DNA from: Cadophora sp. MPI-SDFR-AT-0126
Taxonomy: Eukaryota > Ascomycota > Leotiomycetes > Helotiales > Ploettnerulaceae
Assembly (NCBI GenBank): GCA_020747065.1
Contig: JAGMVK010000003.1
Span: 3,534,001-3,598,000 of the forward strand
Direction of reading: 5' to 3'
Length of the DNA: 64,000 bases
The notes beneath the pieces are model-generated. The model was not told the DNA's origin. It saw only the letters and a program-made list of their open reading frames with translations, and did no database searches. The position numbers and the translations under genes are program-made. Shown here piece by piece: positions 53,936 to 64,000 of the stretch. How positions within the stretch are numbered: position 1 is the first letter of the stretch; each line of letters begins with the position of its first letter.

Positions 53936-56900
53936 TCATGCCATTCCACTCCTACACAACATGTAAATCCATTCACAATCGCCCGCCCGTGCAGTCTGGA
54001 AACACCATTTCCTCATCTTCCCTGATACTCCACCAGTTGCACGCATAATCCCCACTGTCCCATCATCACCCACAATATCCTCCCAGATAGAAGCAACCAC
54101 ACCGCGCTGACCAAGCTTGCTGAAACACTTCGCGCCGAGAACGCAGTCGAGGAGTACTTGCGGATTGCCGACATCAATCGCACGTTGTGTGATGGTGATG
54201 CGCTTTTCGGGGCCATGATCAAGAGCAGAAGCTTGTCGCATCCCTGGCGGGGGTGCAGTGACTGTGAGACGAGCGCCACCACGATCGTCCCATTTGTTGC
54301 CTGGGAGGCCGATGTAGAGGCGAATTTTGAGGTCTTGCCAGCCGAGATCGCGGACGGTGATGCCGTTGCTGAACATGCTTCCGCTGGCAGCAAGACTGGG
54401 GCTTGCAGTGTGGGGTGGGGTAGTGCCTGAGTAGTCCGACGAGCTTGTTGACATGCCACCTTGACCAGCCTGAATGGACGATTTGGAAATATTGAAGATA
54501 CCACCAATTCCGAATCGCTTGACAGCTGAGATAGCCGAACTGAAACTGCTTTGCTCGCTACCAGTTGAACTCTGAGGAGGAGCATTCGCTTCGGATCTTC
54601 TGAAGCTCTGCTTTCTCAGGAGGGAACTATGTCGATTTCCAGCAACTGCTTTCTCATAGGCGGAGTTCTGGCCGTAAGAAGCAAACATGCGCTGCTGTTC
54701 CATCATCTTGAACTTCAAGTTCTCCATACGAGCTTTATGCAGTGCAGCATAGAGGGCATCGCAGTCCTGTTGGTTAAGTGTTCGGTACCTGAGCGTGAGT
54801 GCGACGCCTTTCATTCGGGAACTTGCAGATGGAGGTGCAGTAATCTCAATATCGATTCGAGTGCTCTGGCGAAGATTGACATGAGGCGTAATGTCTTGCC
54901 CAACCAATGGATCCGAATCTCTACTGTGCTTCTTTGGCGTATCCGTATCCGAACCACCCATACTTGGAGACGAATGGACAGAACTGAGATCAAAGCATTC
55001 GACACGTCCCGGACCGACTACTACAGAGCAAGGATCTGGGTAGATATCTTCCCATTTACCCCTCTTGTCTGACCACAACGATACCATTGCAGCAATTCTC
55101 TTGGTAGCGGTGCTTGGTCTCGGAGCTGCAGGCCTGCTGATGAATGGCGCCTGGGACGCAGAGTTGGACGGAGCTAGGCTGGCATTTGGATGGTTGTAGA
55201 TCGAGGCCGGGCGAGACACAGGCAGAGTTACAGCAGTCGTAGGTCTAGTATCATCTGCTTCAAGCTCGTCTAGCTCATCGGCTGACTCATCTGATGATTC
55301 AGTGTATGAATCAGAGTCAGACTGCTCTGATGACGACGACGTGCCTGATGCGTCTGATGGTTGGTATTCGTGTTTCAGCGGAGACGAAGTGCGGCGATTC
55401 CTTCCTCGTGGAGTTGGCGAGTCAAGCGGAGGGGTCGTCTTGAGAGTAGGCGTAGGAGTCCGATGGACTGGTGGAGGTGGAGGAGTGTCCTCGGTCTTGG
55501 TAGGTGTTGTCTTGTGGTATCTCTTCATGCTCTCTGGCTCTGGTCTCATCGACTCCTTGAGTGGAGTACTTGTCTTCCCTGGTGTGCTTGGTGACCGCAA
55601 TTTCGGTACATCGCCGAGTTTCATGCCAGCCACCTCCTCGTCTTTCTTCGTATCGATTGTCTCGGCCTTGTCATCTCCGTTAAGAGCACCAGACATGACG
55701 CAAGGTACAGCACAAACCTCAACGTTCTTACCGTGGTATCGTGAAGGTCTCGGACGTTGCGGAGTTGTCGGCCTGGACTTCTGCAGAACGAGTGGTTTCT
55801 TCCCAGCCTTTTTCATAGCATTGTTCAGGTCCTTGACGTCCAGGACACTATACTCACCAAGCTCACTGATCCTGTCCTCCGAAAAAGTCTTGTAGACCGT
55901 GTGCATGAGCCCTGGCACGCCACCAGATACAGCCTCCTCTGCATCTCGCCTCGGCCGTTCCCCAAGCGGTATGTCGTCTGTCTTGGCCGATTTTAATGCT
56001 CCAACGATACTTCTCGTATCGTCACCAGCTTCAGAGAGGACAGTCTCCAGCTCGGGGTCAAGCTTTGACTTGTAATGTATGATGGGCGGTGGAACAGGAC
56101 TTGTACCCAGCTTCTCAAGCCATTCTGTTGCAACCTCGGCCTCCTTGGCGTCAATGATGAAGCTTTCTCTCCATTCTGATCGTGTGCCGTCTTTTCCTCT
56201 GATCATGAGAACCAGCTCCGTATCACTATCTCCTTTTCGAGCAGAGACGTAATCCATAGAGATAGGAGGGAATAGAAGGTAAAATTTAGTGCCATCTGTC
56301 TGGCAAACCAAGACATCTCCAGTGTCGTCCTTGTTGGACTCATTCACCCGAAGAGTTAATTCCACTTCACACTCCAGATGCTGGCCATTTGAATGGATCA
56401 TCTCGAACGAGAAAAGATCCTTCATATAGACTTGACGCTCGCGATTAATTGTGACATCCTTGGTGTGAGCCATGGTCTTTGGGTCTCGAGCACGGGACGC
56501 ATCAGTATTATTTGCGCGCTGATCTTCCTTTCGGGCAACCTCTGCTCGGATACGTTGTCGTCGGTATTTCTCGAGCTCTTCGTACGCATCAGTGACGCTT
56601 TTGGATGTTTCTGTTTGTAAAAGCTTGTCGAGACCCTGTATCATGTTAATTTTGATCAAAAGCGTATATAAGAAGAGTAACATACCTTCGTAGCCTTTGC
56701 CAGGCCCTTGATACGTACCAAGGGCCTCTTCAACATATAGCCAACATCTGCTCGTTCTCCAGTATCACGGAGGACATCTCCATTCTCATTGATCCGCATC
56801 TTACCAGGATCTGAGTTCTCAGCCAATGAGGAAGTGCGTGATGCTGGGGCCAAGTTGACAACCACATCCTCAAAGCCCGAACGCCAGGCACAGGAGTAGT

Positions 56901-59787
56901 CTTCATATGTCTTGCACGCGGATTGGGCCCAGCGGAGAAAGTCATCTTGGTTGGTGAGTGGGATCCGCTTATGGAGGCTCTTCAAACGTTCCAAGGCGAC
57001 ACCCATGTCAACAATGGGTTTGGTGAAGGAGTTGTCAGTAACGGTTGGATCAAACAGCCCAGCTTCAATAGCGGAATCTGACTTTGACAGCACACATGTC
57101 AGAAGCACGGGAATAACTCCATCGACGAGCGTGTTTAGCTCGCGCATGTACTTCGTCTCATCTTCAGCCAATTCCTTCATCAGATCTTGAACAGTAGCTG
57201 TATCGAGATTGGTTCTGGTCGTTCGAATGCTGCGAGCTGATTTGATACTGTGTCCTCGGCCTGGGACTTCAGCATCAGGAAGAGAAAGCATTGACACGAG
57301 ATCCGAATGTTTGGTAAGACGCCTCTTCAAACCATTTTTGTTGCTCGTCGAGACTTTGCTGTGCCTGGAAAGACTAGATGCGGTTGTTTTAGTCAGAACA
57401 CTATCTTGGGTGACAGTGGTATGAGAAAGCTCTGAGCCGGTTGACGTTTCAGTGAGTGATGATCCCGATGAGAGGGTACTGAATGTCTCGACTGATGCAA
57501 TTGTGGATAATCTATGACCTCCAGTAGTAGGCGCCAATCGCTTGGGGAATGATAGCGGTGTTCTAGATATCTTGGGTTCTTCGAAAGCTGGCTTGTCTTG
57601 AGATCGAGGGCTGTGTCTGGGCGGGGGATCTTCTGGTACTGGGTCCAGATCTCTAGACCTGTATTCTTCGCTTCGGTTGATATCTTTCTCTCTCAAGCCT
57701 ATGAAGTCAAACGGACTCGGAGCAGATTTGCCCATAGATGATTCGCCTTTAAACGCATCGAACACGGCTTCTTTTAGTGAGATCTTGCGTGCAGATTTTG
57801 GGGAAGATGTATTCCGAGTTGCAGGACTTCTTCTCAGACCAGATGGCGAAGCAGGCGGAGAGTTTTCCATACTAGGAAGCGTATCTCGATTTTTGTGCTC
57901 CACAGGCGATGGCTCAGGCTGTGATTCGTCTTTCTCCAGTGATCTTCGGCTTCTTCGCTTCCTCCTGGGGTCACTGTGGTCACCATCGCGCTCAAGCTCT
58001 TTTTCAATCCTGTCCTCTTCTTTGTAACTTCGCATCCGCGAAATCGGTGCTTCTGGAATATCTAGACCTGCTACCTCAGGTGCTGAGCCTTCAACAAACG
58101 GATCGACTGTCCCATTCAACCAGGAATCAATGCTTGGGGGTTGATTTGTTCCGCCCCTGGGTGGCTCGACAGAATCGTGCATCATTTTCTTGCCTTCCGT
58201 ATACACCCTCTTGAGAACCTTGGGCACAGCAGCGAAACTCGGATTTCTTTTCGGTCCAGGTCGCCTCATAGTTCCAGCTTCAGCACCAACAGGAAGTTCC
58301 AGAACGCTAAATGCCGAATTTCCAAAGGGGATCTCATCCATCGATTCGGGAGGAGTAAGTGATTTGCGCCCCCGGCCTCTCGAGCCCTGGCGTGTTGGCG
58401 TGACATAGGAGTAGTTGTCCTCTTCGTCTTGCTGAGTCGTACCATGGGAAGTAACTCTAGACTTACCCTCAGTTTCAGAGGGAGGCATGAGATGTGAATT
58501 ACTCTTCTTTCTCGGGGTAGGCGTAGGAGATTCGTTCTCGGATTTTGGGCGTCTCTTACTCCCATCTTTTCGAACGGGTTTCACTCTCAATTCCGATTGA
58601 GGCGAGCTCTCTCTCGACGGTCGTATCCTGATCCCATCATCGTTAGAAGTTGTTTTCGAAGCCGTGACTCTGATACCATCGTCATATGAAGCTGATACCC
58701 TCGAACTACCCTCCATCGAGACAGATGACTTCCGATCCTCCTTCTTGGGCCGATCTTTCGATGGTTTGATCCTAATCCCGTCGTCCCTAGAAGTCGATCT
58801 CGAAGGCCTAACCCGAATCCCATCATCTAAAGGCTGCTGTTTGGAAACAGTCCTACTCCTCGGACTCTCCGTGCCCTGTCTCGAAGGCTTCCCACTTCTC
58901 GGCGACTCATCTTGATGTTCCCACTCCTCAGCTTTCCGACTACGACTCCTCGGTTTCGGTTTCTCTAATACGACTTCCGGCTCGACGCTTTCTGTTCTGC
59001 GAACCCAGTCTTCGATCTTCTTCTCGACTGGCGGATTGACTGCCGTAGCCTGCAGGAAGTTTTTCGGTATATTACCACCTTTCCTCGGCGGGCTCTTCTT
59101 CTTCCTCCAATGGTCATCACTGATTACCCTCTTCTTGGGCGCAAGACTCTTACTCCTCGCTCTGTCCGCGTCACCATTATGTCTCCCTCTTCCACCTCCA
59201 TCGTCCTCAGCCTCCTCCTTCTCTCTCGCATTCTCCTTTCGTTTCGCAGGCGTATTTCGTTTTGGCACCATAAGCTTCTCTTTTTCCTGCACTGTAACCA
59301 CCTCAGGCTCACTATCAGTCTCGTATTCCACGATGATTTCATCAGCGCCCTCCCCTTTGCCCGCTCCCGCACTAGCTTTCTGCCACTCCTTCACCCTCTC
59401 CTTGACCTTGCCGGGGGCTTGTACCCTCGCCACGACCTCGGCGCGCATCTCCCTCTTCACGGCATCGAGACTCTTCCTCCTTGCAGTCCTCTGCCTCGCA
59501 GGGCTCGGTCTGCCGAGTAGGAAATCACCGAGGAGAGTAGGCTCGACTTTGCGCGGGCGGGCTGGCGCTGAAGCAGGTGTCTTCTGTGCGTTGCCATTCT
59601 GCGCGGATGTTTTACGGAGGGGTGTTCGCGGGCCAGATGGTTTGCGTGTGTTGCTGAGTCGTTTGGGCGTATTGGGATTGCTCGCTTTCCGTTTCGCGGG
59701 TGTGTTGGGAGGGGGTGTATTGCTGTTTTCATCGTCGTTCTCGTTGTCGGAAGAAGAGGGCGTCGAGGGTATTGGTGGTTTGGCCAT
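53936..59787 (-). CDS. Large DH/PH-like scaffold protein (putative RhoGEF)
   Basis: Exons 59787-56686 and 56635-53936 (50-nt intron, phase 0) give 1,933 aa. Residues 1-860 are disordered, rich in Ser/Pro/Lys/Arg, with an early conserved-looking block (RQRTARRKSLDAVKREMRAE) and imperfect DDGIR repeats. From about residue 868 (MKELAEDETKYMRELNTLV) a helical DH-like domain begins, the fold that activates Rho GTPases. After the intron come coiled-coil-like sequence (DAYEELEKYRRQRIRAE) and a PH-like region (about 1105-1220, RQVYMKDLFSFEMI onward). A long Ser/Pro-rich linker with an acidic run and a folded C-terminal portion follow (ITVRDLGWQDLKIRLYIG to WCFQTARAGDCEWIYML). From memory it resembles large fungal DH-domain proteins of the Bud3 kind, but the order differs and I do not assign a name. 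GEF activity is inference. Confidence 0.78.
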
Positions 59788-61989
59788 TGTCTAGACAAGG
59801 AATGAACGAGTAAGTGTACATTCCTCTGCAATTGCACTTTCCCTGGCATGGGAATTGGGTTCTCGATGTTGTTGGAAGATCGAACATTCCCTTCCGAGAC
59901 AAAACAATTCGAGGATCAAATGTTCGCGAGCTCAAGTGGAGTAAGTAAACAGAGAAATAACATACCTTAAAGCTTCACACCGGGTCCAGATCCAGCTTCA
60001 CAACATCAATCCCACCACATCAATATCAACATTCAAACATCGAATGAAGCATGTGAAAGTAGTTCGCGCGTTCCGTGTGCACCTTTCCATCCAAACACAA
60101 TCATTCCCCGCTCTAGCTCTTAATCCGAACCTTCTCTGCAGGCGATGCGATCCAAAGAATGTCGATGCAGTTGTCTCGCAGATCCAGCCAGACCCGAATC
60201 AAATGTAGATCCAGATCTCACAAGCCAGCCAGCAAGCAATGCAAGCAAGACAAGCAGGCCAGCATCACAAACGCGCAATTGTGCTACCGTCCGGGTGCTC
60301 CTGTGCTTCTGATTCGCAAATCGGCCGCGCCCCCGATGTTGGTGCAGCAACGCGTAGCCGCAACAAAACAAGGCAAGCCACTCGGAAGAAGCGCAATGCG
60401 AATCCCAGCGAAAAGCTTCAGCTCAGCGACCCAAGCTAGAAAAGGAATCCCGTGTGTTGCTCGTGTACAGAAATAAGTTTGAGGTAAAACCTCTTGTTGG
60501 CCAGATCGGTTTCAAAGAAACTCAAAAAGCATGCAGAATTAATAAAAAGAAAATGTTCATGGCGTCGCATTGTTATCATTGTTAGAATCCCCACCTATCT
60601 CTTCCCTCCAAACCAAGTTTCGAACTCATAACAGCCTTCTACTATTTATTTATATACCACAAATCCATATCTATATTGTTTTCATTCAGCTTGCCTCCAA
60701 TCCGTCAGCCTAACACTCAGGCGATACGACCTCACTTATAGTACCTATCCCTATTACTAACGTCGGTGTTTTTACAAGCGACCGATCGATTGATCCCTGG
60801 TCCAGTACAGTATCATCAACCTCCCCTCCGATTCGCTAATTCCACGCCGTAAACAACTCCAAAGCCTGTCCATCCGTCCGTGCAATAGCTGCTGAGCTAA
60901 CATCGCAATCCAGATTCCCCATCTTGATCACTTCCTGCCTCCATCCCAACTCCCTTCAACTTCCACCAACAAATAACACCTCATCTCACCTAACCTCACA
61001 AACTCATTATCCAACTCAGTCCACACATCTCGCATCTCACCTCTCACCCCACAGCCCAAAAGCCGACCCAGATCTCGCCCAAAATACGTACCCCCTCCCA
61101 AGCTCCCATTAGCGTAGCGTAATATAGCGTAATATAGCGCAACTGGATAAATTCCCCCTCCCCAAGCTTCCCTCTTCCTTGATTTGTCCTGTCCCTGTCC
61201 CAGCATCGCGCAACGAAAACCTGGCACATCCAATCATACATCCTCAGGGATCCTTGACTTGAGTTCCAGTTCCCACTCCACTGGTTCACTTCACTTCACT
61301 TCACGTCTCTGCAGATCGCACTCGCACACACGACACACACAGATCGATCCCAAGATTTGATGTGTCTAGAATACAGTCGTCATGTGAAACAATGTGACAT
61401 CGCTGTCAAAATGTAAGAAGGGTCTTTCATTGGCAATCTTATATGTCCCACGGGGAAAAGGTCCTAGACTCACCATCACTGCAAGTTCAACTCCAACTTT
61501 CGCCTGGTACCTTCTTCCTTTCACATCATGAAATGTACGAAAATGAGAAGTGATAATATTGAATCCTCGCTTGCTTGCTTTTCGCAAAATGTAGAATGCT
61601 GAGAGTGTAAAGAGAAACGCAAGAACAAGTATATCTGTCTAAGGTATTCCATCATCTAAGCATCTGAAGCGCCATCCATGTCTCTAGGATTCGACCTTGT
61701 CCGCTATGCAATACAATAAAATGCCATGCCCATCGTATGTACTCGCGCGCATCCTGGGTATGCTCTATTCCTCTAGTCCAGTATAAAAGAAAGATCATCG
61801 CTCGCATGCTCAATCCTTTGCACGCTCCTCACCCGGTTTATATTTGGCCCAATCCAGTGGCTCCACTCCACTCCTTGCATGCATCTTCACTTGATCAAGT
61901 TTCCTCAGTCGTACTATACAGAGTCGTATGTTTCCGCGGGGTATATGTTGAATGCCTCGGTTGGACGCGGGGGTCTGTCTCGTCTCTCC
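59788..61989. other. Intergenic, promoter of the DH/PH-like gene
   Basis: 2.2 kb. Contains the DH/PH-like gene's promoter, a GC-richer segment with CAAGCAAG-type repeats at about 60215-60260, and the short tandem repeats listed separately. Open frames at 60159-60476 and 60924-61289 look like translated repeats. No RNA gene recognised. Confidence 0.45.
61116..61135. repeat. Two copies of a 10-bp unit (AGCGTAATAT)
   Basis: AGCGTAATAT occurs at 61116-61125 and 61126-61135, flanked by partial copies (AGCGT before, AGCGC after). Confidence 0.75.
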
Positions 61990-63030
61990 TTATATATCCT
62001 TTTTGGTTCCCTTTGCCTTGCCATTGCTGCCTTTTTGTAACGCCAATGTCATCTTGTCGAAAGCTGCGAATGTTCGTGCGATGGTTCGAACGCTACTGAC
62101 GAGCAGTACTGTTTCGTCCAATTAGCAATTATCCCAGATAAGACCCTAGAACCAGCTTCCAACTTACAGCCTGGGATGACCATCCATATAAAGTTCACCG
62201 CGAAAAAGTATACCCAGAAATAAAGGAATTCTGGGCGACTGTATGCTGCAGAGTTGTAATAGTGATCGAACATGGCGGTTGCATAATAGAGAACCAATCC
62301 GTACATTTGTCCCACGCAGACGATGATTTGAAGAGGATGACGGAGAGGATTCGAAGTCGTAATGAAGTAGGCAATGACGAAGCACATTGGGCCCCAGGTG
62401 AACTATTACACAATCAGTCAGTGTTATATTCGCAGAGTTTGAAATAGTCAGGGTGACAAACAGCAGTGACAGTTTCCATGCAAAGCACGAATGGGTCGGA
62501 CGTCAAATATCTCGAATCTGAAAGCGCATATTCTTTCCACAGCTGTCCAAATAGATCCTGAGCGGGTGCCATTCGTGTATGGTTTACGGAGAAGTATCCT
62601 TCGAAGCAAAGATGAATTGCGCCAGCTACATCAATCTCCAAGTAAGCACATGCCCTCCATTTGATCTTTGGAAGTTCCACTCCTGCATTCCTCCAGTTCC
62701 CTATCAATTGGCCCTTGCCTCCAGATATGCGTCCTGCCAGGATGACGAGCTGTTGGGGAATTGGGAGAAAACAGGGAAGAACGTACAGATCACAAACCAC
62801 CAGATAGCAGCCTTCTCCTTTCCTGGCAGATTGGGATGGACCTTATCAACCCAAAGCTTGGTTCCCCCAACGATACTGAGAATCATGGCCACGAAGATGG
62901 TCAGAAGTACCTGCATAGTCATCTCGTTCGCAAGGTAGGCGGCGATTTCGACCTCGAGAGGGTAGAAGGGATGGTTAGTGACCATCAATGGGGAGGAGGC
63001 GTTCATGGCAGTATCGATGATTGAAGCCAT
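61990..63030 (-). CDS. EBP-type sterol Delta8-Delta7 isomerase (EXPERA domain)
   Basis: Exons 63030-62787, 62625-62462, 62402-62168 and 62108-61990 give 253 aa. It is an integral ER protein of the emopamil-binding (EBP) family, which shifts the sterol Delta8 double bond to Delta7. Four membrane segments are visible (LLTIFVAMILSIVGG; AAIWWFVI into GAIHLCFEGYF; the GPMCFVIAYFI to LVLYYAT region; FLYFWVYFFAVNFIWMVIPG). Family landmarks are the His and Glu in IHLCFEGYF, the METVTA segment and NPLRHPLQII. The C-terminus is short and basic (GKAKGTKKDI), consistent with a cytosolic ER-retention tail. The second intron uses a GTTTGT donor, weaker than usual, but the phase fits. Many fungi use Erg2 for this step, and EBP-like genes occur beside it; a role in another sterol-like isomerisation is possible. 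Confidence 0.88.
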
Positions 63031-64000
63031 ATTTACTTCCTGCATTTCGTGATTGCAGGGAGAGAGCAAGGTGGTCGAGATAAGGGAAAGAAAGCTTCCA
63101 AGACCTTTAAATGTCCAATTGAGCAAAGCAATTGATTGTGAGGTTCCAATTGAATGGGGGATGTAGTAGGTGAAGTTGGGTGAAGGGGAGGCGAGACAAT
63201 ATCTCACTTCTCTTCTCTGAGGAATTGGGGTCAAGAAGGGAAGGAGCAAAGATGGAAGGGAGGTCAGAAAGGAAAGTGGGAAGCAAGTCTCAAAAGCCAC
63301 GACAGCATGAGCGAGCAACGCAGTGCAGCTCAGCACAATATGGTGTGGCCAAGGACGAGAAGGGAAGCGGTCTGGTCTGTTGGATCCATCACCCAGCCTC
63401 CTCAGTAGGCCGGGCTGGCTGGCTGCTGGTCTGGCATTTACCTTGGCCCTGTCTCAACGAGTGCGGGATAGGGGAGGGCGAGCCCGGCCTGGCAGACGAT
63501 AGCTGTGTGATCATCGCCTGGAACGATAAAGTATGCTTGCTTTTCAGCGGGTGTGCAGCGCCTTCAGCGTGTATTTTGAACAGGGCAGCAAGCTCGTGTC
63601 GTGCCGGTTGCATCGACTTTACAGTAAATCCTATGGCTCGAAAGCTTCTGGGGTGGACCCTTAAATGCAAGAGCCCGTAAAACCAGGGGTTAGCGAATTC
63701 TTAGGTGTGGCTTTAACTGCATCCAACTAGATTCGGGCTTGCGAGTGGGCTGTGGGAGCGAATGAAAGTGATTCGTGGGGCCTGTGGGGGATGGGTGGGA
63801 AGCTTCGTGGAATGCACCCCAAGACAGAAAAGCATGGCCAGGCCAGGCTTGACTGATGCATTTAATTAGGCCGCGAGGCTTGTGGTGACATACTCCTTCT
63901 TGGAAGCTGGAAGGTCAATGACGAGCACACGTCTCCTGACGGCAGTTGCAGCTTTCGATATATCTTTCATTTGGTGGTTAAGATACTTTTGAAGTCACTC
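63031..64000. other. EBP-like gene upstream region to the window end
   Basis: About 970 bases with the EBP promoter. The minus frame stays open upstream of the start as far as 63336, so an in-frame ATG at 63045 is an alternative start. Frames at 63180-63680 lack family motifs. No repeat seen. Confidence 0.4.

Noticed and set aside
59036..59794. 252-codon plus-strand frame
   Set aside because: Lies opposite the N-terminal coding exon of the DH/PH-like gene and reads as its antisense shadow (Leu/Ser/Phe-rich).
1..64000. tRNA, rRNA, CRISPR, prophage, transposon or insertion sequence
   Set aside because: No conserved tRNA B-box context, rRNA core, repeat-spacer array, transposase motif or terminal repeats were recognised. 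A covariance-model and repeat search would be decisive.

Overview
The window is nuclear DNA of a filamentous ascomycete (Pezizomycotina). Genes are split by short introns (about 44-100 nt, a few longer) with GT..AG ends and CTNAC-type branch sites, genes lie on both strands, and the protein families are typical of moulds: bZIP and fungal-specific transcription factors, an NmrA-like protein, a CE1 esterase, a cAMP phosphodiesterase and small secreted proteins. A Leotiomycete is my best guess, but that is inference only. No rRNA, tRNA, CRISPR array or intact transposon was recognised. Gene models below were built by hand from reading frames, splice signals and family motifs; spans are coding spans and exons are listed in each entry.

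Layout. 0-9 kb: Rag GTPase Gtr2 (-), a protein with an embedded MIF-like domain (-) and a secreted CE1 esterase (+). 9.5-19.5 kb: a polytopic membrane protein (+), a 3.4 kb gene-poor stretch, an NmrA-like protein (+), a mitochondrial NAD(H) kinase (-) and a glycerolipid acyltransferase (+) sharing a divergent promoter with it. 20-29 kb: a small secreted protein (-), a Cys-rich bZIP factor (-), and a convergent pair of related transcription factors that lack a zinc cluster. 30-43 kb: an ARMT1/DUF89 protein (+), a proline-rich protein (-), a methyltransferase (-) and a PDE2-type cAMP phosphodiesterase (+) with a long leader rich in uORFs.

44-49.5 kb is the most accessory-looking part. It holds three tandem, diverged copies of one Trp/Cys-rich secreted protein family: one intact, one chimeric and lacking a start codon, one with premature stops. 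A broken caspase-like gene lies next to them. 50.6-53.3 kb holds a disordered protein built from eight GMF repeats behind a perfect CRE-type site, and an F-box protein. 53.9-59.8 kb is one large gene for a 1,933-residue DH/PH-like scaffold. 62-63 kb holds a sterol Delta8-Delta7 isomerase (EBP type, -).

How the genes relate: most are housekeeping or signalling genes with no operon-like logic. Gtr2 (TORC1 input), the phosphodiesterase (cAMP) and the DH/PH-like protein (Rho GTPases) are signalling parts. The EBP isomerase and the acyltransferase act in ER lipid metabolism. The secreted-protein array plus the caspase-like pseudogene looks like a small birth-and-death locus inside otherwise stable sequence.
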